Shown here: piece after piece, positions 44,069-55,400 of the stretch
How the letters are laid out: each line of letters starts with the position of its first letter
How positions within the stretch are numbered: position 1 is the stretch's first letter
NCBI RefSeq assembly: GCF_000176135.1
Contig: NZ_ACZN01000015.1
Location: 682,001-746,000 of the forward strand
DNA: 64,000 nt
Reading direction: 5' to 3'
Origin: Vibrio coralliilyticus ATCC BAA-450
Lineage (GTDB): Bacteria; Pseudomonadota; Gammaproteobacteria; Enterobacterales; Vibrionaceae
The notes under the pieces: generated by a model
What the model saw: the letters and a program-made list of their open reading frames with translations, nothing else
Told to the model about the DNA's origin: nothing
Database searches by the model: none
Program-made: the position numbers and the translations under genes

Positions 44069-45193
44069 TTAAACTGCTTTTACTGCGATGGTGTCACCTT
44101 TAGCGGCACGAATCATTGCGGTGCGTTTAGTACGGTCAATCACATCACCAACCAACTGACCACATGCGGCATCAATATCATCACCACGCGTTTTACGAAC
44201 CGTCACTGTATGCTCATATTGCATTAATGTTTTCTGGAAACGGTCAATGCGTGAGTTGCTTGGTTTTTTGTAAGGAGAACCCGGATAAGGGTTAAACGGA
44301 ATCAGGTTAATCTTACACGGCGTATCTTTCATCAGCTCAGCCAATTCACGCGCATGGTCCATATCATCGTTTACATGGTCCAGTAGCACGTATTCCACAG
44401 TCACTTTACCGCGGTTCGCATTGGAAGAAGCGATGTAACGACGCACAGATGCTAGGAAGTCTTGAATATCCCAACGGTCGTTGATTGGCATGATTTCACT
44501 GCGCAACTTATCGTTTGGTGCATGAAGTGAAATCGCTAGCGCGACATCAATTTGACCTGTCATTTGATCCAGACCCGATACCACACCAGAAGTCGATACC
44601 GTAACGCGACGTTTAGATAGACCAAAACCTAGATCATCCAACATCAATTCCAATGCTGGGATCAGGTTTTTCATGTTTAGCAGTGGCTCACCCATCCCCA
44701 TCATCACAACGTTAGTGATAGGACGACGGCCTGTCTCTTTTTCCAAACCAATTTCACGTGCTGCACGCCATACCTGACCAATAATCTCAGAGACTTTCAG
44801 ATTACGGTTAAAGCCTTGCTGAGCGGTTGAACAGAACTTACATTCCAATGCACAACCAACCTGAGACGACACACACAAAGTCGCACGATCATCTTCAGGA
44901 ATATAAACCGTTTCTACGTCCTGGTCGCCAACCTTCATCGCCCACTTAATTGTCCCGTCTGAAGAGTGTTGAGCTTCCGCCACCACAGGGGCTTTAATCT
45001 CACACCGATGGATCAATTTCTCACGCAGCTTCTTGTTAATGTTGGTCATCTTCTCGAAGTCATCGACACCAAAATGGTAGATCCACTTCATCACCTGCTC
45101 GGCACGAAATGCTTTTTCACCTAGCTCTTCAGCAAAAAACTTGCGCATTCCTTGGCGATCAAAGTCGAGTAGATTGATTTTTTCAGTGGTCAT
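44069..45193 (-). CDS. rlmN: Dual-specificity 23S rRNA/tRNA adenine-C2 methyltransferase RlmN
   Basis: Radical-SAM enzyme that methylates A2503 of 23S rRNA and A37 of some tRNAs. The 374-aa protein has the cluster motif C-x3-C-x2-C in [20 protein letters not shown]. It also has [15 protein letters not shown] and the near-C-terminal Cys in DIDAACGQL. The N-terminal HhH-like accessory region begins [20 protein letters not shown]. Single gene with its own terminator. Confidence 0.97.
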   Translation of the reverse strand: MTTEKINLLDFDRQGMRKFFAEELGEKAFRAEQVMKWIYHFGVDDFEKMTNINKKLREKLIHRCEIKAPVVAEAQHSSDGTIKWAMKVGDQDVETVYIPEDDRATLCVSSQVGCALECKFCSTAQQGFNRNLKVSEIIGQVWRAAREIGLEKETGRRPITNVVMMGMGEPLLNMKNLIPALELMLDDLGFGLSKRRVTVSTSGVVSGLDQMTGQIDVALAISLHAPNDKLRSEIMPINDRWDIQDFLASVRRYIASSNANRGKVTVEYVLLDHVNDDMDHARELAELMKDTPCKINLIPFNPYPGSPYKKPSNSRIDRFQKTLMQYEHTVTVRKTRGDDIDAACGQLVGDVIDRTKRTAMIRAAKGDTIAVKAV

Positions 45194-45329
45194 GTGGCCT
45201 CACGAAACGACGTAACATTAATTAAGGGCGCGAATTGTACAGCCTTTATTCAGCGACAACAAGAGGTCTAACACCCTGTATTTTTTAAGGCATTAATATC
45301 TCAGTGATTAAATTTCATACAGAAACAAT

Positions 45330-45352
45330 CAACCCGCCAAATCGGCGGGTTG
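45330..45352 (-). terminator. Terminator of csdE
   Basis: CAACCCGCC (45330-45338) and GGCGGGTTG (45344-45352) form a perfect 9-bp stem with a 5-nt loop, four bases beyond the csdE stop. The following minus-strand sequence is only moderately T-rich. Confidence 0.75.
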
Positions 45353-45355
45353 CGG

Positions 45356-45784
45356 TTAGCGGGAGACTTGTTTTATCTGTTCAACAATCGCTTTTAAACC
45401 ATTGCCTCGCGATGGGCTGAGATGGGCAATGAGACCCAATTTTTCAAAGTACTCATCAATATTGAATGCCTGAATTTCTGCGCTGGTTTTGCCATTATAA
45501 GCCGCCATAACGAGCGCAATAAGGCCTCGCACAATACGTGCGTCGGAGTCAGCGCAAAAATGCCACACACCATCAAGATTTTCACTCACCAGCCAAACCT
45601 GGCTTTCACAGCCTGAAACCGTGACTTGCTCAGATTTCAGCTCATCAGGCATCGCAGGAAGTTTCTTCCCCCACTGAATGACCTGACGGTAACGATCCTC
45701 CCAGCCTTTAAAGCCTTGCATAGTCGTAACGATGTCTTCTGCTTGAATATCAGTGCCAAAAGGTGACTGTGGGAATGAGGACAT
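45356..45784 (-). CDS. csdE: SufE-family sulfur acceptor (CsdE-like)
   Basis: A 142-aa SufE-fold protein that accepts persulfide sulfur from a cysteine desulfurase. The acceptor Cys59 is in VSGCESQVWL; FCADSDARIVRGLIALV and LSPSRGNGL are family motifs. The ATG at 45784 has GGAG six bases upstream; an in-frame TTG four codons earlier is unlikely. It follows tcdA by 17 bp. In E. coli CsdE serves CsdA and TcdA in making cyclic t6A; the pairing here supports that. No csdA is seen in the window. Confidence 0.9.
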   Translation of the reverse strand: MSSFPQSPFGTDIQAEDIVTTMQGFKGWEDRYRQVIQWGKKLPAMPDELKSEQVTVSGCESQVWLVSENLDGVWHFCADSDARIVRGLIALVMAAYNGKTSAEIQAFNIDEYFEKLGLIAHLSPSRGNGLKAIVEQIKQVSR

Positions 45785-45801
45785 AAGAATCTCCAAACGA
45801 A

Positions 45802-46611
45802 CTATTTACGGTATTTCTGAATCAGCTTCTCGACAATGCGCGAAACCGCCACAAAGCCGAATGTTGCGGTAACGACCGTCGCCGCCCCAAATCCACTGGC
45901 GCAGTCCATACGCTTTGGCCCTTCCGCTGTAGATTTAACACCGCACACACTGCCGTCTGGCTGAGGGTACTTCAGTTGTTCCGTTGAAAATACGCACTCA
46001 ATGCCAAATTTACGCTGCGGATTCTTGGGGAAATTATGGTGACGACGCAAAGTATCTTTAATTTTTTTCGCCAATGGGTCTTGGATGGTTTTGGTCAGGT
46101 CAGCAACTTGAATCTGGGTTGGATCGACTTGCCCACCTGCACCGCCGGTAGTGATCACTTTAATCTTGTTGCTACGACAATACGCCAGCAGTGAAGCTTT
46201 CGCTTTCACGCTGTCGATCGCATCAAGCACGTAATCAAACTCTTTTGACAGATATTCATGCTGGTTGTCTGGCGTAATAAAGTCATCAATCAGATTAACT
46301 TTGCACTCTGGATTGATAAGATTGACGCGTTCGGCCATCACTTCAATTTTACTCTGTCCCACCGTACCGCTCATGGCATGGATCTGACGGTTGATGTTAG
46401 TAACACAGACATCATCCATATCAATCAAGGTCAACTCACCGATGCCTGTACGAGCCAATGCTTCAACCGCCCAAGAGCCTACGCCGCCAATGCCGATCAC
46501 ACAAACGTGCGCGGCACGAAGGATCTCCACTTCGCTATTGCCATAAAGACGACGAGTGCCGCCGAAGCGTTGGTTGTAGTTGTCTGAAGCCGGAGTATCA
46601 AGTTCGCGCAT
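45802..46611 (-). CDS. tcdA: tRNA threonylcarbamoyladenosine dehydratase TcdA
   Basis: An E1-like ATP-dependent enzyme (formerly CsdL) that cyclises t6A37 in tRNA. The 269-aa protein starts at the ATG at 46611 (MRELDTPASDNYNQRFGGTR). It shows the nucleotide loop GIGGVGSWAVEAL, the NRQIHA segment and DAIDSVKAKA. ITTGGAGGQVDPTQIQVAD and the FGAATVVTATFG C-terminal segment follow. Upstream in-frame starts would add residues lacking in the family. Same direction as csdE. Confidence 0.95.
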   Translation of the reverse strand: MRELDTPASDNYNQRFGGTRRLYGNSEVEILRAAHVCVIGIGGVGSWAVEALARTGIGELTLIDMDDVCVTNINRQIHAMSGTVGQSKIEVMAERVNLINPECKVNLIDDFITPDNQHEYLSKEFDYVLDAIDSVKAKASLLAYCRSNKIKVITTGGAGGQVDPTQIQVADLTKTIQDPLAKKIKDTLRRHHNFPKNPQRKFGIECVFSTEQLKYPQPDGSVCGVKSTAEGPKRMDCASGFGAATVVTATFGFVAVSRIVEKLIQKYRK

Positions 46612-46643
46612 GGTGCTGTTCTTCCGCCGAGTGATGGTACAAA

Positions 46644-46676
46644 AATAAAGAGTGCGATTTATACGCACTCTTTATT
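46644..46676. terminator. Strong terminator of mltA
   Basis: A 13-bp perfect stem, AATAAAGAGTGCG (46644-46656) with CGCACTCTTTATT (46664-46676), has a 7-nt loop. It lies between the mltA stop and the tcdA start. Confidence 0.85.
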
Positions 46677-46697
46677 AAAAAGTCTAGATGAGAAAAG

Positions 46698-47801
46698 CTA
46701 TTGTAACTTCTCGGGAGGCAATGCCCAAGGCGCTTGAGTTGACGAGTTTTCCAGCCCCAGCTTCCACACTCGCCCAAAGTGCTTATAGTGACCCGCCTCA
46801 GTTCCTGCTCTCGGCCCCATACCATGGTATAAATCGAGGTGATTCTGCTTCACCGCACCACCAGTATCGAGAACAATTAGTAGGCGTAACTGATGGGCAC
46901 CACTCCAAGTGCCATCGGCATTGAGCAATGGCACTTCAGCAAGAATAGGTGTTCCCATAGGGAAAATCGAACGGTCACCCGCCACAGATGCCATTGGCAG
47001 TAATGGGATCCCAGCTGTACCTGTCACCGGAGCGTCCGCTCGGGGCTCAAAGAACACATAAGATGGATTTTGTTCAAGTAACTCACGAACGGTCGCTTCA
47101 TCATTTGCCATCACCCACTCTTTGATAGCTTTCAGCGACATTTTTTCGCGCGGGACTTGGTCTCGCTCTATCAACACCTTACCAATGCTGACGTAAGCTT
47201 TGTTGTTTTTCCCACCGTAGGCAAAATACTCCAGCGTATCGTCATCTTCAAAATGAACAAAGCCGCTGCCCTGCACTTCCATCAGGAATGGGTCGATCAT
47301 ATTCGCTGCATAACCTAATTCCAGTCCTTGTCCTTCTAATGCACCGTCATAAATTTGAGCGCGCGTCGGGCAATCAGCGTCACACTCTGGTTTGCCATAG
47401 ACTGGGTATTTGTAGGTTTCATTCGGTTCGTGGCGCAATTCCATTACTGGTGAGAAATAGCCGGTGAACAAGACGTTACCTTGCTTATCACCGCCGCCTA
47501 GCTGGGCAGTTTGAATGCCAAAGTCAGCTAACTGCGCAGGATCACCACTCTGTAATACCCATTCATTGAGCTTTTCATACAAAGGCTGATAAACCCGAGC
47601 CATAGAAGGTGAGTTTTCAACGACTTGTTGAGACTGTTTGGTAAATTCAGTGAAATCCCGTGGTTTGTCCGATTCTACAACTGCGGTTTTATTCAGAATC
47701 GAATTAAATTCACCATCAAGATATTGTTGAGCACGATCGTGCGGTTGTGCACAGCCAAAGAGAACACTGGCTGCCACAATTGGAAGATATTTTTTGAACA
47801 C
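46698..47801 (-). CDS. mltA: Membrane-bound lytic murein transglycosylase A
   Basis: MltA cleaves peptidoglycan glycan strands, forming 1,6-anhydromuramyl ends, and is anchored in the outer membrane. The 367-aa protein has a lipobox LFGC at about residue 17. The MltA domain holds LFTGYFSPVMELRHEPNETY and LMEVQGSGFVHFED. The 3D-like C-terminal domain has the catalytic Asp region LLIVLDTGGAVKQNHLDLYH. It is monocistronic with a strong terminator. Confidence 0.95.
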   Translation of the reverse strand: MFKKYLPIVAASVLFGCAQPHDRAQQYLDGEFNSILNKTAVVESDKPRDFTEFTKQSQQVVENSPSMARVYQPLYEKLNEWVLQSGDPAQLADFGIQTAQLGGGDKQGNVLFTGYFSPVMELRHEPNETYKYPVYGKPECDADCPTRAQIYDGALEGQGLELGYAANMIDPFLMEVQGSGFVHFEDDDTLEYFAYGGKNNKAYVSIGKVLIERDQVPREKMSLKAIKEWVMANDEATVRELLEQNPSYVFFEPRADAPVTGTAGIPLLPMASVAGDRSIFPMGTPILAEVPLLNADGTWSGAHQLRLLIVLDTGGAVKQNHLDLYHGMGPRAGTEAGHYKHFGRVWKLGLENSSTQAPWALPPEKLQ

Positions 47802-47869
47802 AGGTTTATTCCTTTCAAGCCTGTAACAAAGGATGACAAACTCAAACGGTTAGCGCAATCAGATAGACG

Positions 47870-48259
47870 TTAACGAATGTTATTTTTGGACTTTTCTGAC
47901 AATTGATAAATAGGCTGATAATGCGGTTCAGAAATCAGTCTCATCTGGCTGAAGCTCTGATTAAGGATTTGGTAACGACGCTTTTCTTCGCCCACCTGAA
48001 ATTCAACATAGCTCCCGTTAAAGCGGTAACGCGTGTTAACCACACCACCGTCAATCACCACACCGGTTTCATTGAGCACGAAGCGGTCTGCAGAGTAAGG
48101 CGCCACACCCTGTTCGACCCATGTTCCATAAACCATTGAATTAGGATGTGTAATATCCTGATATCGGTCGTAGAGCACTTTGGATACAAAGATGGCAGCT
48201 ACGGCCAGCACAACAGCAGCAATCAATACTCCACGCTCTAACAATTTCTTTTTCTTCAA
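47870..48259 (-). CDS. DUF2850 membrane-anchored protein
   Basis: A 129-aa protein with one N-terminal membrane span (about 10-30, GVLIAAVVLAVAAIFVSKVL) and a periplasmic domain. The domain contains SMVYGTWVEQGVAPYSADRF and YRFNGSYVEFQVGEEKRRYQ, which match DUF2850, a family known mainly from Vibrionaceae. Function is unknown. It lies in the same direction as mltA, 68 bp upstream of it. Confidence 0.85.
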   Translation of the reverse strand: MKKKKLLERGVLIAAVVLAVAAIFVSKVLYDRYQDITHPNSMVYGTWVEQGVAPYSADRFVLNETGVVIDGGVVNTRYRFNGSYVEFQVGEEKRRYQILNQSFSQMRLISEPHYQPIYQLSEKSKNNIR

Positions 48260-48504
48260 ATTTGACGCCTACTTTGAACTTCATTAACCAGCTAATGACA
48301 AGTTTATTTATTACGTTAAGTGTTAGCCTAATTACTTAACTTTGCTAGAAATAAGTATGGTTCTCACCACACCTATAACATTCAAAAATATCTCCAGCTA
48401 TTGAGTTGATACGTTTTTTGGCGCTCTCTCCCAAAAAGCCCTTGCCGCCAAGGGAATAAAATTGCAATATAATCACATATAAATTCATCTTTATTGGATA
48501 AATA

Positions 48505-49842
48505 GTGAAGATTCGTAATACCGCTTTAGTCAAAGGCTTCCGCCAATCGGCCCCTTACGTGAATGCCCACCGTGGCAAAACCATGGTCATCATGCTAGGT
48601 GGCGAAGCGGTTGCTGATAACAATTTTGCTAATATTATCAGCGATCTGGCTCTGCTTCATAGCTTGGGGGTCAAGATCGTCCTCGTCCATGGCGCGCGCC
48701 CGCAAATCAATCGAATTCTAGACCGATTCCAACATGATACGCCCTATCACAAAGGCGTTCGTATTACTGATGAAACTAGCCTAGATATCGTCATGCAAGC
48801 CGCAGGACAACTTCAGTTAGCCATTACCGCCCAGCTGTCGATGAGTTTGGGCAATACGCCTATGGCCGGTACTCAGCTTAACGTCGTGAGCGGTAACTTT
48901 GTCATTGCACAACCACTTGGTATTGATGATGGGGTTGATTACTGTCACAGTGGTCGAATTCGTCGAATTGATGTCGAAGGCATCAACCGTACACTCGATC
49001 AAGGCTCTATAGTGCTACTTGGCCCAATTGCCAGCTCAGTAACCGGTGAATCCTTCAACCTTTTATCCGAAGAAGTTGCAACTCAAGTTGCACTCAAATT
49101 ACATGCTGACAAGTTAATTGGCTTTTGTTCGGAACAAGGGGTCATTGATGAGAATGGAAATGCTGTTGCTGAGCTCTTCCCGCGTGAAGCAGAGCAGTTT
49201 CTCGAAAAACTTGAACAAGACAGCGGCAATAGCGAAGACAGTGCCTCAGGTACTATCCGCTTTCTGCGTGCAGCCACTACCGCCTGTCGAGCTGGCGTCC
49301 CACGCAGCCATTTGGTGAGCTACAAAGTTGATGGTGCCTTAATTCAGGAGTTGTTCTCCTTAGATGGTATCGGTACTCAAATCGTAAGAGCGAGTGCCGA
49401 GCAAGTTCGCCAGGCTGACATCGACGATATTGGCGGGATACTAGATTTAATTCGTCCTCTCGAAGAACAGCGCGTACTGGTGAGGCGATCTCGCGAGCAG
49501 CTTGAACAAGAGATTCATCAGTTCACCATCATCGAAAAAGATGGCCTGATCATCGGCTGTGCAGCGCTTTACCCATACACTCAGGAAAAAATGGCTGAGA
49601 TGGCGTGCGTCGCCATTCATCCAGAATACCGTGATGGTAATCGTGGCGTCTTGCTGCTCAACCATATCAAATTACAATCGAAGGCTCAGGGGATTAAGCA
49701 TATTTTCGTTCTGACGACACGCAGCCTACATTGGTTCCGCGAACAAGGCTTCTATGAAATGTCTGTTGATTTTCTTCCTTCGCAAAAGCAAAACCTCTAC
49801 AACTACCAAAGAAAATCGAAGATTCTAGCGATTGAACTGTAA
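48505..49842 (+). CDS. argA: Amino-acid N-acetyltransferase (N-acetylglutamate synthase)
   Basis: ArgA starts arginine synthesis by acetylating glutamate. The 445-aa protein has an N-terminal amino-acid-kinase-like domain ([29 protein letters not shown]) that usually binds arginine as feedback inhibitor. The C-terminal GNAT domain (about 295-445) has [20 protein letters not shown] and [16 protein letters not shown]. It starts with GTG at 48505 preceded by a GGAT-like site. No convincing pair of ARG boxes was found upstream. It is convergent to recD. Confidence 0.95.
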   Translation: MKIRNTALVKGFRQSAPYVNAHRGKTMVIMLGGEAVADNNFANIISDLALLHSLGVKIVLVHGARPQINRILDRFQHDTPYHKGVRITDETSLDIVMQAAGQLQLAITAQLSMSLGNTPMAGTQLNVVSGNFVIAQPLGIDDGVDYCHSGRIRRIDVEGINRTLDQGSIVLLGPIASSVTGESFNLLSEEVATQVALKLHADKLIGFCSEQGVIDENGNAVAELFPREAEQFLEKLEQDSGNSEDSASGTIRFLRAATTACRAGVPRSHLVSYKVDGALIQELFSLDGIGTQIVRASAEQVRQADIDDIGGILDLIRPLEEQRVLVRRSREQLEQEIHQFTIIEKDGLIIGCAALYPYTQEKMAEMACVAIHPEYRDGNRGVLLLNHIKLQSKAQGIKHIFVLTTRSLHWFREQGFYEMSVDFLPSQKQNLYNYQRKSKILAIEL

Positions 49843-49853
49843 TGCATAGTGAT

Positions 49854-49884
49854 AAGACAAAGAGTTAGGCAGTTTCTTTGTCTT
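49854..49884 (+). terminator. Possible terminator of argA
   Basis: AAGACAAAGA (49854-49863) pairs with TCTTTGTCTT (49875-49884), and outer GAT/GTC and AGTGAT/ATCACT bases extend the structure. The T run after it is poor, so confidence is moderate. Confidence 0.5.
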
Positions 49885-50096
49885 GTCTCATCACTGAAAC
49901 GCTGTTGTCACTATTTAGATCAATTTTTCCGCTTTATTTTGTCGCATTAACTGGTTAAAATTCGAGCTCCCTAATAACCCGCTACGGGAAAAAGGGGAGC
50001 CCGATTGGACTCGTCTTCAACTTACAGGCACCTAAGCCTGATAAGTCGCACGGATTGCTTGAGGTAGATAACAACGTCACTAAGAGCAAATGACCG

Positions 50097-50276
50097 ATGA
50101 AAACCATCATCTGTAACTCGATCCAGAGTTTCTGGGATATGGCTGATAACGAACTTCTGGAAGGGCTGGACGTCCACTGCGTCTTTCCTGTCAGTAAGGG
50201 TTTAAAAGCATTTATATTGAACTACCAGCAGAAGTACGGCATCCGCAGTATCTCTTTCAGCCAGGCAATTCAATAA
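50097..50276 (+). CDS. Small 59-aa hypothetical protein between argA and recD
   Basis: An open frame starting ATG at 50097, with AAGAG about ten bases upstream, ending TAA at 50274-50276. The predicted protein begins MKTIICNSIQSFWDMADNEL and ends IRSISFSQAIQ. Composition and codon use look coding rather than random, and it has no signal or membrane segment. I do not recognise a family. It lies between the convergent stops of argA and recD in a 463-bp gap. It could be a conserved small protein or a gene remnant. Confidence 0.45.
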   Translation: MKTIICNSIQSFWDMADNELLEGLDVHCVFPVSKGLKAFILNYQQKYGIRSISFSQAIQ

Positions 50277-50305
50277 CTCCTCTCAATAGCCATGGATGGT
50301 AATTG

Positions 50306-52405
50306 TTATAAACGGTTTACCAAGCCACTTGCTCTCTCAGTCCTGATCTTCACCCCTCGCGCCAAAACTCTGTCATCCACATATAAACTCAATTTTTGTT
50401 TTGCACGCGTAATGCCCGTGTAGATAAGCTCACGAGTCAGAATTGGTGTAAATTCCGGTGGTAATATCATCAAGGTGTGCTCAAATTCGCTGCCCTGTGA
50501 TTTATGAATCGTCATCGCGTAGGCCGTTTCATGCTCAGGTACTCGGCTTGGAAGCACAGCTTTAACCGAGCCATCAGGGAGTTCGAAAAACACCTTCAGT
50601 CGCTCAACTCCGTCCGAGTTATCACGTAAACAAAGGCCAATATCACCATTGTACAAACCCAATGCGTGATCGTTACGTACCACCATAACGGGCCTTCCGT
50701 GATACCAAATCTCGTCCTGAACCTGAATCATTTTACGTGCGTTTAATGCTCGCTCTATGCGTTGATTAAGTCCTGAGATGCCAAAATCTCCTTCCCGAAC
50801 GGCACACAGCAAACGACATTTTGCGAACAGCTGCAGCGCATCTTTTGCGCGCTGATGAGTGGTTTCTGGTTGTTCAGTGTTGGGATCCACCACCACTTGT
50901 CCGATTCTCTTTAAGTAATGGCTGTATTCCTGTGCCAATGTTTGAATCATCTGACTGTAGTGCTGACCATCGATAGGAAATCTCGCTATGTCTTCGAAAT
51001 CTCGCTGCCAGACCCAATCGACTTTTTGCATTGAGCCGGAATTGATCGCTTTCGCTAATTGTCCGATACCTGAACGGGCATCAAATCGGTAGCTCTTTTG
51101 CAGCATGCACAAACTATCAGCAATAGTCGCCGTAGTATTGGAGGATTGGGCTAGTGTCTGGTAGCCAGTAAGCTGAGCAATCACACCAGCGTGAGGGGCA
51201 CTGTAGCCTTGTTGGTAAAAGGAACAAATATCTCCCAACACCGCCCCAGCTTCCACCGACGCAAGCTGATCTTTATCACCGAGCAGTATCAAACGAGCAT
51301 GTTTAGGCAGTGCATCCACCAGCTTGTACATCATAGGCAGATCCACCATAGAGGCTTCATCCACCACTAAGATATCGAGGTGAAGTGGATTGTGCTGGTT
51401 GTGACGAAATTCAACACTGTTTGGCACAGCTCCTAGCAAGCGATGCAAAGTGCTGGCGTCGGTTGGGATTTGCTCTTTAAGCGCAGGTTCAACAGGCAAT
51501 TCTGCTACCGCCTTACCGATAGATTCCGTCAATCGCGCAGCCGCTTTACCTGTCGGAGCGACGAGCTTAATCACCGGAGCATCGCCAGCTTGCTGAGCCT
51601 GAGTGATCAAAGCGGCAAGCAATTTCGTCACGGTGGTGGTTTTTCCGGTACCCGGACCACCAGAAATCACCGCAAAGCGTCGCGTCAATGCCACAGCTGC
51701 CGCTACCTTTTGCCAGTTAACACAGACCGACACGGGTACCAACTGATCCAGCACGTTCAAATGCTCTATTTTGGTCGCACTAAGGAGCTTTTGGTCTATG
51801 GTAGGCCAATCGAGCTGTTCGCTGCTCACTACATCAAGATGATCGCAGACTAACTGCTGTCTCAGTACCTGTGTAGAACTCCCATCAGATTGCGCGGAGG
51901 CCAGATCAGTAAAGAGGTAACGATAGTTTCTGGCAAACAGGTGATTCAACAACTCTGCCAGTTTTTGAGCATCAGTAGGCTTTAGGATCATAGGTGACCC
52001 AAAGCTGTTCAAGCGATTTGCCAGTACAACTTCGTAATGCCAATAACGATGCAGGTAAAGTCGTTCACCGTCAAAAATCATTGGCGATGTCTGCCCTTGA
52101 TCTCCGACCAAAGATGAAGCTTGAAGTAGTGATGGCCAATCTACCTTTTGTAGCATTTGATTAAGCTCAACAGCCGCATCACCAAACAGCCCCAATTTGG
52201 CTGCCAAATCCACAGGCTGTCCGTAACAGTCAAACAGTGGCAAGCAAATATGCCCCTTACCTAGCTCGCAGCTGAGGATTGCCGCAACAAAAGCAACGTA
52301 TTCATCTTTACTTTGAGCAAGAATAAATCGAGCAAACTGATAATCAATCTGTCGGATTGAACCTTTGCTCGCCAGAGGCTGAAGACGCGAAAAGAGATCT
52401 TGCAT
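50306..52405 (-). CDS. recD: Exonuclease V subunit RecD (5'-3' helicase)
   Basis: RecD is the fast 5'-3' motor of RecBCD. The 699-aa protein has the Walker A loop ISGGPGTGKTTTVTKLLAA and Walker B VVDEASMVDL. Further helicase motifs include LLGDKDQLASVEAGAVLGD and the C-terminal AMTIHKSQGSEFEHTLMIL with TGITRAKQKL. Its ATG is two bases after the recB stop, so the two are translated together. Length is slightly above E. coli RecD. Confidence 0.97.
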   Translation of the reverse strand: MQDLFSRLQPLASKGSIRQIDYQFARFILAQSKDEYVAFVAAILSCELGKGHICLPLFDCYGQPVDLAAKLGLFGDAAVELNQMLQKVDWPSLLQASSLVGDQGQTSPMIFDGERLYLHRYWHYEVVLANRLNSFGSPMILKPTDAQKLAELLNHLFARNYRYLFTDLASAQSDGSSTQVLRQQLVCDHLDVVSSEQLDWPTIDQKLLSATKIEHLNVLDQLVPVSVCVNWQKVAAAVALTRRFAVISGGPGTGKTTTVTKLLAALITQAQQAGDAPVIKLVAPTGKAAARLTESIGKAVAELPVEPALKEQIPTDASTLHRLLGAVPNSVEFRHNQHNPLHLDILVVDEASMVDLPMMYKLVDALPKHARLILLGDKDQLASVEAGAVLGDICSFYQQGYSAPHAGVIAQLTGYQTLAQSSNTTATIADSLCMLQKSYRFDARSGIGQLAKAINSGSMQKVDWVWQRDFEDIARFPIDGQHYSQMIQTLAQEYSHYLKRIGQVVVDPNTEQPETTHQRAKDALQLFAKCRLLCAVREGDFGISGLNQRIERALNARKMIQVQDEIWYHGRPVMVVRNDHALGLYNGDIGLCLRDNSDGVERLKVFFELPDGSVKAVLPSRVPEHETAYAMTIHKSQGSEFEHTLMILPPEFTPILTRELIYTGITRAKQKLSLYVDDRVLARGVKIRTERASGLVNRL

Positions 52406-52407
52406 GA

Positions 52408-55400
52408 TTAGAGTAACTCCATCTGACCAGAGCTGGACTGTTTCGGTTCGATAGGACGGCCATCAATCAGACTGTCCATGTCTTCGAGAAACTCAAGTGT
52501 CGGCCGTGCAGAGAAAATGCCGTGTTCACTTGCTCCGTCCATACCGCGCAAAAACAGGTAATAGACTCCGCCGAAGTGAGTCTGGTAATCGTAATTTGGT
52601 ACGCGAGTTCGCAGGAATCGGTGTAAAGCCAGCGCATAGATTTGATATTGGAGATCATAGCGGTGATCCACCATGGCCGTTTTCAGGGCCTCGCCATGAT
52701 AGTCAGCGACATTATCTCCAAGGTAATTGGATTTCCAGTCAAGTACGTAATACTTGCCCTGATGTTCAAACACCAAGTCAATAAAACCTTTCAGCATACC
52801 CTGTGTGGAATGAAAGCCCAGATCGCCTGCTTTGGCAGACAGAGGGTCGTGACGCTGAATGACGCGATTCAATGCGGGTGCAGTCAGTATTTCAATCGGC
52901 AACAAGAACTCCATTTCAACTAAACGTTGGGCAGGCTGTTTTTGATTGAGTTTCAGTTGCTTACCATCTAACGGCGTTGCCAATACAGTATCGACGAGTT
53001 GTTGAAGTATCGGCAACCAAGCAGGGTCAAGCTGCTCACTTTCCATCAAATTAACAATGATTTCGCTATTGCTGTCTGAGGTTGCAGATTCGGTAAACTC
53101 AACCTCTTCAAATAAGGTGTGAAGGAAGGTTCCTGGTCTGGCGCCTTTCGGGAAAGTAAAAATATTTTTCTCAGGCTCAAGCTGCTCTTCCTCCTGCTGT
53201 TCATCAGAAGAGTCGACATCCAATAACAATATGTCCGTCACAGCATCGTCAAAATGGTGGCTGGCTCCCTGCTTAACCAGACCGGAATAACTGGTGATGC
53301 GCCAGTTACGATCGATTTCATTTTGCAATTCATTGGCATGCAGCGCTTGCTTCTCTGCTTCGCGAGTAACGAGCTTTTCATTCACACTCTCTGGTAAATC
53401 CGCCAACTGGACACAACTCAGCTCCTGAGCGTGCTGTTGCAACGCAGCGGTTAAATCGGCGATGCCACCTGGCTCACCATTTTGTAATAAGTACCCCATC
53501 GCACTGTGGTGCACGCCAGTAGGCTCTTTCGTCGAGCGACCATTACGTAGCGGCGCCGCACCGACAAAGCAGCCATAAACCGCGCGAGTGAGCGCCACGT
53601 AGATCAAGCGCAGATCTTCCGCCAGCCTCTCCTTGTCAGCTTGCTGTAATGAGGCGTCCTGTTTGGTGATATCCAGAATGGTTTTGTCTGAAGCACTATC
53701 GTAATACTTGGCTTCACTCGCCTCTCGATAGCTGAACACAAACGGCAAAAACACCAGATCGTATTCCAACCCTTTTGATTTGTGGATGGTGACGATCTGC
53801 ACCAAATTGCGCTCCGATTCCAAACGCTGGATCTGCTCCTCACTTCCCCCGAGACCATTGCGGGCATCACTAATGGCCTGAGCTAACCAGCGCAGCAAAC
53901 CGTGGTCACTGTCGAGCTCTTGGCTGGCTTGCTGAAGCAGCTCTCCTATGTGCATAAAGTCCGTCAGAGATCGCTCGCCATTATCTTCTTCAAGCAATCG
54001 TTCTGCGATGTGTCTTTTACTCATCACGCTACGCAGCATCGGCAATACGCCACGTTGACTCCATAAGCGGCGATACTCCTTAAACTCATTGATGGCATTT
54101 TCCCATTCATTTTCATCATTATTGAGTTTGTCGAGGGTTCCGGCATCAAGAGCAAACAGCTCAGAAGCAAGGCTGGCTCTTAAAGCACGATCATTTTCCG
54201 GAGTGAGCACCGCTTGGAGTAATCGTTGTAAGTCTTCTGCCACCTGTGAGACAAATACACTATCTCGGTTAGACAGATACACGCTGGCAATCCCCTGCTC
54301 TGCCAAGGCCTGTTTGATCATTCGACCTTCACTGCCGGTTCGAACCAACACAGCAATGTCTCCGGCCTGAATTGCGTGTTGAGACTTTCCATCATCAAAA
54401 AACGCACGCTCGCTCTGAGCCGCCGACAAAATACGATGGATTTCATCGGCACAGGCCTGCGCCATGGCTTGATGATATTCACCTTTCGCCAATGGCTTCT
54501 CTTCAGCTTCTTGTAACCAGTAAGTCATTGCCGGTTGGCGCTGTCCATCTATCATCCACTGGCGTTTGTCTGCATTCGGGCTCGATTTAACCGGAATAAA
54601 CGGAATGTCATCGTCATAAACAAACGGGCTGCTCGGCGTTTCGAACACCTGGTTCACCGCCGCGACCATGTCTGAGCTCGACCGCCAGTTGGTGCCAAGA
54701 GTGAAGTGAGAGGAGACCTGATTACGTGCCTTGATGTAGGTAAATATATCCGCACCACGAAAACCGTAAATCGCCTGTTTGGGATCACCAATCATGAACA
54801 AACCGCACTGAGGGTGCTCAAGATAGATACGGCTGAATATGCTGTATTGAAGCGGGTCGGTATCCTGAAATTCATCGATCATGGCGACCGGATAGAGAGA
54901 GCGGATTCGCTGCGTAAGCAGCTCACTATCATCTTCATCAATCGCTGCGGACAACTGAGTCAGCAGATCATCAAACGACAGCCACTGTTTCTGCTGCTTG
55001 GCCTTCGCCAACATCTCGCGGCACTGTTCTATGGCGTGTGCCAGCAGTGGTGCTTCAAGACTAATAGGTTTGGCGAGAAACTGCTCGATAGCAACAAAAG
55101 CGGGATGGCTTGGCGCTTGCCCTTTAGGGGTCTTCTCTTGCAGGATATTCTGCGCAAACTTTTCTAGTTTATCCGGGTACTCATAGCCCGTGGTTTCACT
55201 CGCTGCCCACATGTCCACCGCTTCAAGCCAAGCAGGCAATGATTTCTTGGTGTAGCTACGCTTGTTGACATCCGAGTCGCTGATTAGAGCAAGGTAGTCT
55301 TGTTGCCCTTCGCGCCAAATTGTTTTGAGTTCATCAATCTGTTTGAGGTTTTGGCTATACAGGTCAGCCATACTGCCTTGCATTGCTGGCACTGAGAGCT

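Noticed and set aside
48260..48504. ARG boxes upstream of argA
   Set aside because: Only one weak half-site (AATTCAT) is visible; the paired consensus is absent.
54706..55167. 153-codon frame opposite recB
   Set aside because: Antisense shadow of conserved helicase sequence with no domain of its own.
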